Source: Amyelois transitella (taxonomy: Eukaryota > Arthropoda > Insecta > Lepidoptera > Pyralidae). Taken from it: a stretch of 64,000 nt of DNA. The DNA lies in contig NC_083517.1 of NCBI RefSeq assembly GCF_032362555.1, positions 6,282,001 through 6,346,000 of the forward strand, written 5' to 3'. A program made the position numbers and the translations under genes. Shown in pieces: positions 42,405-54,719 of the stretch (its first letter is position 1; the number at the start of each line of letters is the position of its first letter). The notes under the pieces were generated by a model that had not been told where the DNA came from, ran no database searches, and saw only the letters and a list, made by a program, of their open reading frames with translations.

Positions 42405-42560
42405 TGTGATGAATTAATTTATTAATGCATGGTCATAAATCGTCTTAATTATGTATTCCGACGCATTTAACACTAACATTACAAACCATTACAATTAAAA
42501 CACGATGTAACTGTGCAATTATAATTGTGATTATTATTAACATCCATCTGCTGCTTATCG
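42405..42560. promoter_or_regulatory. Cluster of homeodomain-type TAAT sites, possible enhancer
   Basis: Within about 150 bp there are 'gaattaatttattaatg', 'cttaattatg', 'ccattacaattaaaac' and the palindrome CAATTATAATTG, followed by TTATCGATAG. AT-rich DNA makes such sites often by chance, so this is only a candidate. Confidence 0.2.
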
Positions 42561-42664
42561 ATAGGTACGGAACAATACTTATAAATTAGATTTTTAAAGA
42601 CGCGAATCTTACCCACAAATATTATTAGATTTCTACAATCAAGACTCTTTTAATAAATTCTTTC

Positions 42665-42725
42665 AAAAAAATTAAGACTGGTGCCACCACCACCACCACG
42701 TGGTGGCACCAGTCTTAATTTTTTT
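42665..42725. repeat. Perfect 26-bp inverted repeat with GGTGCCACCAC arms
   Basis: Left arm 42665-42690 (AAAAAAATTAAGACTGGTGC then CACCAC) is exactly complementary to 42700-42725. The 9-nt loop is CACCACCAC. Confidence 0.92.
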
Positions 42726-43044
42726 GACTTTTACTTTCTTTCAGCTGCAAAAAAAAATTTGAATGTTTCTAACATCCTACATCATGTAAAAGAATTAAAC
42801 AGAAAACCCTGTATTTAAATATAAAGGGTGGATTTTTATTTTTTGAAAATTAACCCTCGGCGTTTCGAGTCCTTTCTAAGAATATCTATAGCAGATTTTG
42901 AAACTAGCAAATATTATATTGTCTTGAAGATACTTATATTTTTTTATAGTCAACAAGCATTTAAAACTTAAGAGCCCTTTCACAAAAATAGTCCGCTCGA
43001 GTTTCGGTAAAACAGCGTATTATTATAATTTGATCTATAATATC

Positions 43045-43081
43045 GACGGCGACGCGAAGGGCGCCGCTTCGTGTCGCCGTC
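43045..43081. repeat. GC-rich 15-bp inverted repeat (GACGGCGACGCGAAG)
   Basis: The arms 43045-43059 and 43067-43081 pair with a single mismatch. The 7-nt loop is GGCGCCG. It is conspicuous because the flanks are AT-rich. Confidence 0.8.
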
Positions 43082-43195
43082 TGCACATCCGGGGTACACG
43101 GAGTGATTAAGAGATACCTGATATAGTTCATACCAAGACGAAGGGTTTACAAGGGACAACTAAGTGACTAATAAGGGACTACGCTTAATGATGGA

Positions 43196-43280
43196 ATGGC
43201 TGTTCAGCTTGGCTAGCAGGATGGAGTTTGGCTTTTAATTATGGAATTGAGATTCAGATAGTGACAGGTTGTAAGTCAGT
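43196..43280 (+). repeat. TATATCCCTTGCGGGG repeat family, middle fragment
   Basis: Has 'ctgttcagcttggctagcag' and 'tggaattgagattcagatag' followed by 'tgacaggttg'. Neither end is present. Confidence 0.6.
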
Positions 43281-44096
43281 GGAACTTAATTAAAACCCAG
43301 TTATTTATTGCTAAACATATTTACTTCCAGTATCCTACGTATATGACCATTTTGAAAACATTTTCTAGTCTCCTTTATTCATTCATGAAGTAGATATGTT
43401 CATTATTATTTATAAGTAGGATTTATTTAAGTAACTTATTTTAAAACATTATGTCTGACTACTTTATTATGTCGGACAAAGGTCCATGTCCATCATATCC
43501 AACATGTCCATCTTAAAAACACATTTAGGTGTCATGAACATTTAGATACATTTATGTGCACGTATTATGTAGGTATACCTATACTTTATTAACAGAAGTT
43601 ATGCACACTCCAGTGGCGCCTGTTGGGAATCTGGTTCGTTAGATATATTTTGACGACGTAATAAACTCGAGTTTACATCGCCTCTAATGTGGTCTTTGCG
43701 AAATTAGTTTTATTAATAGTTTCGAACGTTTCGTCTATATTCCTAGTTCAAACAATTACCGACTTCAAAAAAGGAGGATTCCAATTCTCAATTGGACCGT
43801 GTTTTTGATTGGAAAACCTTATTTACATTTTTTTATATTTTAATGCATAATCAGCAGAATGAAATAATGCATATTTTTTTCATGAAATTTATAAATTATA
43901 TGGATCTGATTTACTACCTGTTTGGTATTTTCTAAAGGTTGACTGGCAGATAATGGTTTCTGTTCACCTGTATTAGCTAAAAGGCTCTATAAAGTTTTTA
44001 TTTATATTTATTTCTAACTTTTTTGAGCATAGAGCACATAATTATTGTGGTTAGTGTAAAACCCAATATGAAATATTTTTATCTTGTTTATAAAAT

Positions 44097-44412
44097 TCTA
44101 ATCCCGTGGCAAATTCCAGAAACTGTCACTACCGAAGGTCTATCCTATATGTGTGCCAAATTTCGTGAAAATCAATCCTGTAATTTTGAGTTTTTTCGTT
44201 ACAAACATACAAATCTTTTCTCTTTATTTATAACTAGCGACCCGCCCCGGCTTCGCACGGATGCAACATTCGGAAAAAATTATACATAAAAACCTTCCTC
44301 TTGAATCACTCTACCTGTTACAAAAACCGCATCAAAATCCATTGCGTAATTTTAAAGATTTAAGCATACAGACAAACAGACTAAAATAGCGACTTTGTTT
44401 TATACTATGTAG
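44097..44412 (+). repeat. Two adjoining lepidopteran repeat tails
   Basis: 44097-44232 reads 'actaccgaaggtctatccta', 'ccaaatttcgtgaaaatcaa' and 'caaatcttttctctttattt'. It is followed by 44225-44412 beginning 'ctagcgacccgccccggctt' and 'cgcacggatgc', the usual head (in this orientation) of a very common lepidopteran repeat. Confidence 0.75.
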
Positions 44413-45324
44413 TGATGTGTATGTGTATGTGGACTGGCATATCAACGGACAGCTCACACCGCCAGGTCTCGAGAGCACCGGTCCCTCGACTATGTGGTGT
44501 AGGGGTGCACTCAGAGAGAATTTCTCGTAATTTTTACGGGAGCGGAAATTACCGCATCTTCCGTTATTTCGTTATAGTAATTAGTTTCTTAACTCCTAAA
44601 TCGTTTTCATCATACATCATTGCAACAAACTAAATACTGATTTTGGATCTGATCTATGATACTGATCCTAAACATTTAGATAAGTAGGTACCTATTTAAA
44701 AAGGTTGACTGGTAGAGATTGCTTTAGCGATAAGTCCTCCGTTGTACCTCATTACCTGTGTTTTTTTCTGTTTTTCTTTTTCTTATGGTGCAATAAAGAG
44801 TATCTATCTATAATTGTTATACTATCTTGAAATATTTCAGTAACCGAATGGGAACCGTCAGTATTAAATGCGCTTTTTTATTTGTTACCTTTGCTTATAA
44901 AAGTGCAGTGGACGCATCAGTTTTACAAATAAAATGTAGCGTCAAGTTCTATAAAGTAATTCATATTCACAGCGCACTTTAATTTAACATCACTAGATTT
45001 GTTTTCGCGACTGCGCTCACATTTGCTGGCGCCGTTTTCAATCACAGTCTTTACGAGTCTCTAAGTACACAATAAAGATAATACAGAGTTCACACTTCAT
45101 AACGTAAATAGAAATCGCTTGCCGACGGAATCTATAACAGTTCGTCCGCAAGCAATTATAGAAGAGATAATAAAATGTCTAAAACAAGCGCGCTTGAAAT
45201 AGTTCGTTCCTATACCTTCGGAATCTCAGTGGTTTTCATCACGAGCAGAATGGTTTTACTGTTGTAGGTTATATATGTGATACATGATACACTAGCGTGT
45301 TTGTTTCCATGACCTTACTGGCGT
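44413..45324. other. Gene-poor sequence
   Basis: No ORF of note. A TATAAAA at 44896 followed by TCAGTT at 44917 looks promoter-like but the spacing is short. 45000-45230 is less AT-rich than its surroundings and could be a conserved element. Confidence 0.4.
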
Positions 45325-45480
45325 TAGATCAAGTGCAACCTTACCTCTCTAGAGGAGCTCAGCATCCACCTGCTACCATGATCCTGATAAGTTAACGCCA
45401 GGTACCGTTACTTTCGTCAACTGTCTGACCTTCACAACCTTGTATAAACCTGGATTGGCTCATGGTTAATTACACATTAG
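45325..45480 (+). repeat. 'Ctctagagaggagccc' repeat copy
   Basis: Reads 'accttacctctctagaggag', 'ctaccatgatcctgataag' and ends 'cctggattggctcatggtta'. Same family as 57850-58030. Confidence 0.7.
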
Positions 45481-46884
45481 ATTATATGAATTTTCAGAAT
45501 TCCTGACGATGATGAACCAAAATAAGTAAATAAGGTAAGAGTCACTGGCAATAGGACTTTTTTTTTACTCAAAAACCACGTAGGTATTTTCGATACTAGC
45601 CTATAATCATTAGGTACTTACAAAAATTCCTTCCGCATTTTCATTATTTTTAGATTTAAGTTTTGAACAATGCCATATCATTTCAATAAATATACCTACT
45701 AATTAGTTGAATCAGCTTTATCTTGTGGAACAATAGCTTATAATAGTAACTGATTTCGCCTTGATATTATTTATGTTTTCTTTATTGTTATGTTCCTGTA
45801 GCCTAGAATAGACTGTAAGATCACGGGATGTGAAATATTTAAGATACGCAAATTTTTAATTAAACGTTAGTTCGCATTTATCGCAAAAAAGTACTTTAAT
45901 TGATTTTTTCCATGGAATTTGGAATAATATGACTTAATTTTTTTTATAGTAAATGCATAATTTAAAAAAAAAAAACTATTTTCTCTTTCTGTGCCTGTTC
46001 CCTGTATTTGGGATCGGCCCTCTTCGTAATCCGGCGCCAAAATAGTCGGTTTTGTGTTGTATCGGTAACCATGTTTGCCCGTGCCAAATCCTTAGATACA
46101 CTTGTCCACCACGTGGCCTGTGGTCGTACCTACTTCTCTTTGGGTCAGGTATAACCTTAACTTGTTTTATAAAAAAAAACTATTTTCAATTGAGAAAATT
46201 TATATTTACTGGACAGAAACTGCCGCTATTGTGTACAATACAAATTAGAATTTTATCCTTGTACAAACTAACCTTCTCATAATAAACTGTTACCAGGATC
46301 AAGAAGTGGGTTCATCGGGTAATAGCACGAAGCTATTCTCATAACTGAGCTTATAGAACTTAGTTGATGCATGAAATGAAAGTATAGTTCTCTTAAAGAT
46401 TAAATATTTTATCTTAAACGAGAACCATATGGTAACAACTTACATCCTCGAATGAATCACAAAATCTCCAAATGGAATACACCATAGTGATCTCAATTAG
46501 AGCATTCCGCGTCTTTACCACCACATGGCAGGCAATAGCAATTAATAAATCATAATGAACATTTAATTAATGCGGCTGGCTACAGTTTCCCCACGTTAGT
46601 CATAATAGTAATAATTATGTCACGCGACAATAGAGATGCTGGATTGAACTTGCCGCGCTTGACAACTAGATGACCTTTTTTTATCATTCATTAAATTATA
46701 CACTAAAAAGTACCTAAACATAGTAGTCTTACCGATTACCACATTACATGGTATAAAGTAGTTTCTTGCCGCGTCTGCCCTATAGCTGTCTACACTCGTA
46801 TGCCTAAAATCTTTAAAACTACACAAAGGATATTGATGCAAATTTTTTTGAATAGTTAGAGTGATTCAAGAGAAAGGTATACAC
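45481..46884. other. Gene-poor sequence
   Basis: No gene. 45980-46150 is a GC-richer patch ('ctgttccctgtatttgggat', 'cggccctcttcgtaatccgg') that reads like an interspersed-repeat fragment of unknown class. Confidence 0.45.
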
Positions 46885-47132
46885 ATACATATAATAACGT
46901 CTATAACCCTTGCAGGGTAGACAGAGCCAACAGTCTTTAAAAGACTGAAAGGCCACGTTCAGCTGTTTGGCTTAATGATAGAGTTGAGATTCAAATAGTG
47001 ACAGGTTGCTAGCCCATCGCCTAAAATAAGAATCCCAAATACATAATAAGTCACCTATTAAGACGTCTTTGGGCAAGAGATGGATGATCGGTCGCATTCT
47101 TTTTTCTATTGGTACCGGGAACCACGACACAG
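46885..47132 (+). repeat. TATATCCCTTGCGGGG repeat family, nearly complete
   Basis: From 'acgtctataacccttgcagg' through 'gtgacaggttgctagcccat', 'cgcctaaaataagaatccca' to the end 'ggtaccgggaaccacgacac'. Followed at about 47160-47200 by a 'gatacccgtgcgaagccagg' repeat end. Confidence 0.87.
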
Positions 47133-47639
47133 TTTGATTTTAGAGGAAGGTATAATTATTATGTATTAATGATACCCGTGCGAAGCCAGGGTGCAGGTCG
47201 CTACTTTAAATTATAAAATTCAAGCTGTACCTATACGAGGACGGTGTTTTTAACTGACTCACAATTAGTTCTCCTATATTTATTACTGCCTTGAATACTA
47301 ATAACCGTCGATACTAAATAATTGTCTCGTAAGAGTTAGTCGTACCTAGCAATAACTCAAGTTTCTAGTTTTGCGTTCAATGTTGCGTGAATAAAGTTAT
47401 TTATGAATAAAAGAAGTTAAAAATAAAGTGTACCGCATTTGCTTACCAATGTATTTGGCAAAATAAAGGTCAATATTGCAGACTTGGATTAATAGCATTA
47501 AATTAACAATGAACGGCGTAAGAGTGTAATATCTGGTGCCGTATTTGATAATAATTCAATCTTTTAGTCTGATAATTACCTCAATTTCTTAGCCTGATAA
47601 TTGTCGTATGCAATAATCAGGATAAGAAATTGACGATTC

Positions 47640-47762
47640 CTCGTTTAGGCAATGGGCTACTGACTTAATTTCAATTCCATCATCGAGCCATGCAGGTGAA
47701 CCTTTCAGTATTTTCGAGACTGTTGGCTCTATCTACCCGGTAAGAGATAAAGACGTGATGTA
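47640..47762 (-). repeat. TATATCCCTTGCGGGG repeat family, partial
   Basis: Minus strand: 'caatgggctactgacttaat', 'cgagactgttggctctatct' and 'acccggtaagagataaagac'. Confidence 0.75.
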
Positions 47763-48044
47763 ATCATTAAATAAGTTATTTTTTAATTATTATGTACATC
47801 AGTACATTTGCGTTGCGTAAGTATAATAATTTGAAAGTTACATGAAGACTTATGTTGTGATTTTAATTGATGAATGATAAGTACTTTTTTTCAAGTGATA
47901 CTTGTACTAAATATATTCGAAGAAAAAGTTATTTAATAACTAAGTTATGACTTTTGCAAAGTAGAAGTAGACGTGTTAGGTAATAAAACAATTAAGGTAA
48001 AAGACATCAACGCGCCTTTCTTGTGCGTTTTCTTTCATTATTTT

Positions 48045-48215
48045 CTGTGTCGTGTGGTTTTCAGCACTGTAAAATAGAACCACTTCATATCTTTCTCATT
48101 ATCATTTGAATATCAATACCACCATGAAGCCATACAGCTGAACGTGGCCTTTCAGTCTTGTCGAGACTGTTGACTCTATTGTTTACCCCGCAAGGGATAT
48201 AGACGTGATTATGTA
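48045..48215 (-). repeat. TATATCCCTTGCGGGG repeat family, internally shortened
   Basis: Minus strand with both ends recognisable ('gtcgtgtggttttcagcact' and 'gcaagggatatagacgtgat') but about 80 bp of the middle missing. Confidence 0.75.
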
Positions 48216-48697
48216 TGTGTGAGTGTGTAAATACCTAAAATTGGTATACCTACTACAGAATTTTGCAAAGTTGCCCCATAACGAAGTTGTTTTATTGTGA
48301 ATAAATACAAAAGCTTCGAATGACACACACTTGGCATTAATTTTTTCACACAGATTGAGCTACCAACGCGTCTGAGCTGTCAGTTATTGTTTAAATCAGA
48401 CAATCAAGCATGTACCGCGACATCAAGATAAACTGATAAGCTGGCCATAGCCTTGACCGTGAGAGTACAGTCGCAATGACATCATACGGTGACGACATCA
48501 CCACGCGCGGGACAAAAAAGAGAGCATTTTTTGCTTGCAATGTATGTAATGTCCTGCTTTTGTCCGGTAATCGTGTGCAAAAAAAATACTAATATTCGTG
48601 TGAAAATGATAGATTAGTGACTCGGAAGGTTAAGTGGTTCTTCAGACTTACTGTTGAACCAATGAGTCAGAGAGTGTTATGTTTTTATGATTTAAGT
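48216..48697. other. Gene-poor, locally GC-richer sequence
   Basis: 48340-48520 contains 'ctaccaacgcgtctgagctg', 'tgtaccgcgacatcaagata' and 'gacgacatcaccacgcgcgg'. It has no open frame and no repeat I recognise. It could be a regulatory element, but the sequence alone does not show that. Confidence 0.35.
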
Positions 48698-49065
48698 CAG
48701 TGATTCCCAAAGTGGTCTGTATCAGACCCTAGGGGTTTATGACAGTCTGCAAGGGGTCTACGTCAGCGAAATAAAATTTTGGGGTCCATGAAATGAAAAT
48801 GAGGGTCCATGGTAGTGGATCTCAACACATACACTGATAGTACCAATTTATTTACATCATACAATCTTATAAAATCGAATCATATAGGTACATTATTTAT
48901 AAAAGTACCTATGAAGTAAAAATTTTATTATACATATATGTTAATATAATTGTGTAAGTTGTAGGATACAGGAAATCAATATCAGGTAAGTAGGGGGTCT
49001 ACCCAACACGGAAAAACATGCAAGCAGCAAGGGGTCCACGACATAAAAAAGTTTGGGGAACTCTG
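48698..49065. mobile_element. Non-autonomous hAT-type MITE
   Basis: 368 bp. Left end CAGTGATTCCCAAAGTGG; right end, reverse-complemented, CAGAGTTCCCCAAACTTTT, the classic hAT CAGTGGTTCCCAAA type. The flanks are the 8-bp ATTTAAGT (48690-48697) and ATTTGGGT (49066-49073), a hAT-length duplication with two mismatches. Inside are GGGGTCTAC/GGGTCCATG subterminal repeats and no coding sequence. Confidence 0.8.
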
Positions 49066-49073
49066 ATTTGGGT

Positions 49074-51127
49074 AATGAATTCTTACTTAAAAAGGTATGG
49101 TACTACGGTATTATGTGTACTCGATTAATATTTGATTTAAAATAGGTATACATTATTTTGTTTCACCGAGTCATCATGGTCTGAGTAGGTATACAACGCT
49201 AGAATATAATTTCATACTTGATCTTCATTAATTGTGTAGTAGTAAGTGCTAACAATTATTTGAATTAAGTCATTATTTTTAATTCCGCAATTTATACATT
49301 CGCAAGGAACTCAAACGTCATAAATTTAATGTAATTGGTCTCAGGCCCCTGTTAATTTCAATAGTTATTAATCGAGGTGCGACCTACATAAATAAAGGGT
49401 ATTTATGAGGTCTGTTATAAAGATAAAGAGACTAGATAGGTGGCAATTATACTATGAATGCCTGTTAATAAAATTATATCGGTAAAAAGGAAATATTTTT
49501 ACAGTTTGCTGTTTAAGACCAACGACATATCATTCGCTTTTTAATGTTAATTTATCATCATTATATTCAGCCTACATTTGTTGGGAATTTAGACAATGTA
49601 TGCGTGAAATATGTTGTGGTAATAAATACTTCTGACTAACACAAGACAGATCTCGTTAATCGACGGCCAGTTGTAATTACCGATTGATTTAAGATAAGTG
49701 CGTGTCTGTATGACTGTCACATGAACGTAACACCTAACGGGCTAGAGATGGAGATAACATAAAATTAATTCATTATTTATGCGAGTTCGGTTCTCAAACT
49801 AAAGGTTAGAGTCATAAATATATCTGCTATTATTCAAATCTATTTAATTTCAAGTATATGAACTCAAGTCTGCACTAGTTCTATCTGCAGTCGTAAAGGG
49901 AAAATTGTTTTGCTATTTTTTGTCATAAAAATCAATTGTATAGTTTACTAATAATCCATACATATACACTATCTTATATAGAGAACCAACCCTACTATAC
50001 TCGTACCAAAAACCAAAAAACAATATAAAATAGCTTTGTTCGTGAGGCTTCGCTTCTGAAAGAAATTTATTTGAGATGGATACGATGTAAATAATCCGTA
50101 CCTTTGCCTAATTTCCGTGAAATTCTTACAATTGTTTGTGTCTTAAGTAAAGTAACCTTATAGATTAATATACATAATCATGGCGCCGTATTTCCGTCTC
50201 ACATAATTTTAAACAATGATTTTTCGTTTTATCTTAAATCAGAAAGCGCCAGCTCTAAACCGTCTGTCTTACTTCATCTCAATTTAAGACAAATATGAAC
50301 CTGAAATACTGCACTATACTATCTATCTACCCATCTTATAATCTTTTCTAAATTGCTTCAAACAACAGTGCTTGCCTATCACTATCCTCAGGGTTAGCGT
50401 TCAGTGGCACGAAAACTGAACACTCCAAATATTACGATGATGTCATGAAATATGTATTTAGTAATGGTATATATTTCATTGATTTCAATTTGTCATGATC
50501 ATTCATCATGCCGGCATAAAATTATTTAATTAAAGGTACCTACAGATCGAACAGACGATATGGCGCAACCGTCCAGTTTAGTTGGCATCTAGGAATCGGT
50601 GTTATTACATAAGTCTATATACTCGTCCAGTTATCTGAATGTGAAGTTCCTCAGTTTGTTATATTTTTTTGTAAGTAAACATGTAAAACCTTCATAGTGG
50701 TGGTTATCAATCACATAAATTATGTTACTCAAAGAAAAAAAGGGAAAAGTAGAGCATGCAGCTATCGTGGCATGTAGAAAGATATAGTCGATGCCTACTC
50801 TATAAAAAAGGATAATCAATTGAAAATAATATTGTAACAATGACTCCAACTGTTAAAATGACTTATTTCCTTCTGGATCAAACTTTAACACCATAGTCCC
50901 TAATTAGAGTTACGTCAGGTTCAAAGCATTTGTAAATAAGTGCAAATGTGATCGTGATTTCAAAGTACACGATTTATTACAAATAATATTTGTCATAGTC
51001 ACGCCACGATTAAGTCATAGATCTTAATTAATACCGTAACGAAATCATAACATACGCTTTATCAAATAAATTAGTAGGTCTACTGTCAACAATAACGAAT
51101 ACGCATAATAATATGTCACTATATTAA
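49074..51127. other. Gene-poor sequence
   Basis: No gene and no clear repeat except a short RTE-tail-like piece at about 50738-50812 ('gcatgcagctatcgtggcat', 'gatatagtcgatgcctac'). Confidence 0.45.
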
Positions 51128-51200
51128 TCACGTGGCATTTCAGTCTTTTCGAGACTTGACACTGTTTACCCCGTAAGGTATGAGAACGTGATCATATGTG
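51128..51200 (-). repeat. TATATCCCTTGCGGGG repeat family, stub
   Basis: Minus strand: 'cacgtggcatttcagtcttt' and 'taccccgtaaggtatgagaa' then 'cgtgatcatatg'. Confidence 0.65.
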
Positions 51201-52293
51201 CGCACAAGCACCAAAAGCAATTAAGAACTTTATTTTTAGTAGCACAGTTATTTCATTTGTTATCTGAAATTTTTAACTTGTCTATTCATATTATCACATT
51301 ATTTCAATAATAAATTGCGACTTATTTTTGATGGATATAATAAATATTACGGTTTCTGTTGTTGGGACCTTGTTTTAGTAATTATATTATTGACTTATAT
51401 ATTTATATATATTTCTGTGGAATTTACGCATATTGCGACTCATGAGATGGCAGCAGAATTTTTAAATAAAATTAAAACATACAAAAAAATCCAAACACAC
51501 TACATTTATCATGAATTCGATATTTATATCTATATCTATTGAGTTAATTATACATTGCGTAATTTATAAAAATATTAATTTGTATGTAGCCGTGTTTGGA
51601 CTTGACAATGAAACAGGTTTGGGATGATACTATGGCGTCAATAACACTATTACTACATTAGTTGGACAGAATAACTCATAATATAATGTTTATTTTATTT
51701 ATAGTCTGTTCATTGCAATGGAAATGGAATTGCATGTAAGTCTGTAGAACAATATATTTTATTGGCATATTATACTTATTGATTTATTCTCCTTTTAATA
51801 CAAATAAAAAATTATCTATCTATCAAAGCTGTGAAAATGAGATGGTGAATTGTTCAGTCGAATGTTTTGCACTTCTTAGGTATTGGCGTGTCGACTTCCT
51901 TTAAATGGTAATCAAATTGTCCCACTATAACAATGCCTAGTATTTGCTTGGTACAAGTTGTGTATGAATGCAGGGCGGAGGACAGGTGTGGCAAGGAGAA
52001 GGTTATAAGAAGACGGAAGGGATTGTGCGTGAATAGCGCTCAGAAGTGGGAACTTGGGTTAACACAATCCGGCGTGAAAAAGGCATGGCAGGAACACTTG
52101 ATTAAAATTAAACTAAATTTTCTTTCTTCGCCTAGCTTAAGTTTTTACAGATAGCCATATTGACGACAGGCGGTGTTATTGTGTCTGAGGCAAAAGTCTA
52201 CATGTCTGGCACAGTGGTAAAGTGCCTACTTCTAAATCCCAAGGTCTCGGAGTCAACTTGATCAATTTGATATAACATTTAAATTTTCCTGGC
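51201..52293. other. Gene-poor sequence
   Basis: No gene. A 73-codon basic ORF at 51933-52154 has no recognisable family and may derive from a LINE. Confidence 0.4.
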
Positions 52294-52465
52294 AGAAGGG
52301 CAGGCCAAGAGTACCCGAAACCGACTAGCTTGTGTGAAAATATACTTATGAACTTAAGAATGTGGATTAAAGACTAAAAGACGAAAGAAGTATGCAGGAA
52401 TCGTGGCAACTGAAAAGATGTAGTTTCTGAATACCCCTTCGGGAAAGAGATTGGATTTTATGTGT
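52294..52465 (+). mobile_element. RTE LINE 3' tail fragment
   Basis: Reads 'aagagtacccgaaaccgact', 'gcttgtgtgaaaata', 'gtatgcaggaatcgtggcaa' and 'ccttcgggaaagagattgga', the last 170 bp of the family, well diverged. Confidence 0.75.
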
Positions 52466-53940
52466 CTATATAAGGTTTCCGAAACTCCTTTTGATAAGTC
52501 TGTTAATCTGTCCGTGCCTATATTTCAACCTGAAGGTTGATGACGTTATGATAGTTTTGACTTATCAAATTTCATTGGACAGTCATGACGCAAATACCCA
52601 AACATGAGCAGTGACGCAGGCTTGAATTGCTTATTGTCCGGGATCCAAAACCGAACTGACTAAATGGGGTTATATTGAATGTTAAACATTGGGTATAAGT
52701 AATGACCTTGACAAAAAAAATATTCGAATCTAAATCCCTTCATATCCATGTCACAATTTTTTGTTTCATACATGTTATAATTGACTTAACTAATGTATCA
52801 TTAGGTATGTCAATACGCATGCAATAAAGTCTTCATAAATCTTTTGGGGTGGAGGTCCCATAATTATAACCAAGCTCATCATCCGTCTCAGGGACGTCGG
52901 TGTTATAAAATCTACATAATTATAACTTGTAACAACTCCATGAATTAATTCATTATAACCAATTGTTACGTTCATTACTAACAATTTGCACTGATCGGGA
53001 ATTACTATAGTTGTCTCTGTGAGTCGTTTAAAGATACTTTTACACATACTCAGTTCTTTCCACAATTACCAATTTAGGCGATTATTCTTTTATATGTATT
53101 TGAACACCCTGACTTTAATCTTAGAATGGTGATACTAGTAGGGATTGCCTTACAAAGTAAAGTCTGTCTAGCCTACTGCAAGAATATTATTTTTGGTGGC
53201 ATAAAATTTAAAATAGATAAAATTGGTATCAGTTTTCTAATAATGAGGTGGTAAATCCTTCTGAAGACATTAATATGTAATTCTATTATCACTTTTATAA
53301 TTTAGTTTTTACATTATTGACTGCGCAAATCAGGTCTAGATTTATGTGCAAGGTATCACGACATTTCTATTTTAATTTATTAATTGTACCTAATTTAATG
53401 TATCGTTTAGAAATAAAAGCGGAACAATGTTGTATGAATACCGCATCAAAATTAAAGTGTGTGGTAGGAAATTTATAATTTTGACGCATATGTTTTTATT
53501 GCTTAATATTTAGTGGTTTTATTTACTAACTAAAATTTCACGTTTGTGTATAACGTATATTCAAAGGATTTTCTAAGGTAAGTAATTATTTTTCAAAGTT
53601 AAACGAGTTTTATCATTTTATTGGTTTGTGGTGAAAATAAACTGTTTTAAGTTCATTGTGTGGGGGTCGTAAAGCGCACGCGTTTATTTAGCATAGCAAA
53701 TAATAGACGCAATGTAATGCGCAGATGGAATGTTTCCCACTAAACGTAAACATCTTGCCTGATGTAGTTGATATTATGACATTGGAAAAAGTATGAAATA
53801 CCCTGTTTCAGTATAAAAACAAAAATACTGGAAAAGTCATAGAATGAGAAGGACTTTTGAAATAAAGAACTTTTTCCGTTATTCAAGAAATGGTACTGGT
53901 TTAGCTCCAAATGCGTATGAACTTATAATGATGTAATTTT
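52466..53940. other. Gene-poor sequence
   Basis: AT-rich with scattered short ORFs of no family likeness. Nothing else seen. Confidence 0.45.
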
Positions 53941-54208
53941 TTTGTGCCGTGTGGTTCCCGGCACCAATATAAAAAAGGATGGGACCACTCCATCTCTTTC
54001 CCATGGATGTCGTAAAAGGCGACTAAGGGATAGGCTTACATATTTGGGATTCTTTTCTAGGGCGATGGGCTAGCAACCTGTCACTATTTGAATCTCAATT
54101 CTATCTTAAAGCCAAATAGCTGAACGTGGCCTATCAGTATTTACAAGACTGTTGGCTCTGCCTACCCCGCAAGGGATATAGGCGTGATTATATGTATGTA
54201 TGTATGTT
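53941..54208 (-). repeat. TATATCCCTTGCGGGG repeat family, fullest minus copy
   Basis: About 265 bp with both ends. On the plus strand it begins with the small hairpin GTGCCG-tgtggttcc-CGGCAC, continues 'ccactccatctctttcccat', 'cgactaagggataggcttac', 'ctagcaacctgtcactattt' and 'gctgaacgtggcctatcagt', and ends 'ccgcaagggatataggcgtg' then 'attatatgtatgtatgtatg'. It has no coding capacity. I do not know a published name or class. Confidence 0.9.
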
Positions 54209-54719
54209 ATAAACTTTGATTTAAATTAATAACACAGTAAATACTTGAATATTTATCGACTTAAAATACCTAGTTGGAACCGCATACATAAAATCTTTGA
54301 GGAGCCGGTAAAATATCAAAAGCATTTTGAAATTAAAACCGCTTTGCACGTGACACATACGAACTTTATTTTGTTGCCCAAATAAACCAAAAGTCCCTAA
54401 TCCGGTTAAATGGTTACACTGCTATTCATGTCAAATTTTTTGAAACGCAAGCAATAAAGGATTTTGTCATAGGAATGTAGCCTGATTTATGCGGTTAACA
54501 TTAAGGTTCTATACCTACCTGAGATGCATTGTATGGTTTTTGTCGGGCACTAAGCGTCTGGCGCCGAATTCTGTTGTTATCAAATCGATTGAAGATTAAA
54601 TACCTGATAACATAATGGGTGTACAAAACATGTATAATAGGTTTTGCTGTTTGCTGCCCGATACACAGACAATATGCAGGAAATGCGGGCAGGGTCTGGG
54701 TATTTTGTTCTTTATTACT

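Larger units (their letters stand above)
42726..44096. other. Gene-poor sequence
   Basis: No gene. It holds the hairpin at 43045-43081, a TATATCCC-family fragment at 43196-43280 and, near 43758, 'accgacttcaaaaaaggagg', the head of a common lepidopteran repeat. Confidence 0.5.

Noticed and set aside
42665-42725. microRNA precursor
   Set aside because: The stem is perfect with no bulges and the sequence is T/A-run plus CAC repeats; it does not match any insect microRNA I know.
44896-44922. TATA plus initiator promoter
   Set aside because: Spacing is about 23 bp, shorter than usual, and no open frame or donor follows convincingly.
51933-52154. 73-codon basic ORF as a gene
   Set aside because: No recognisable domain, splice context or promoter; it lies in repeat-rich sequence.
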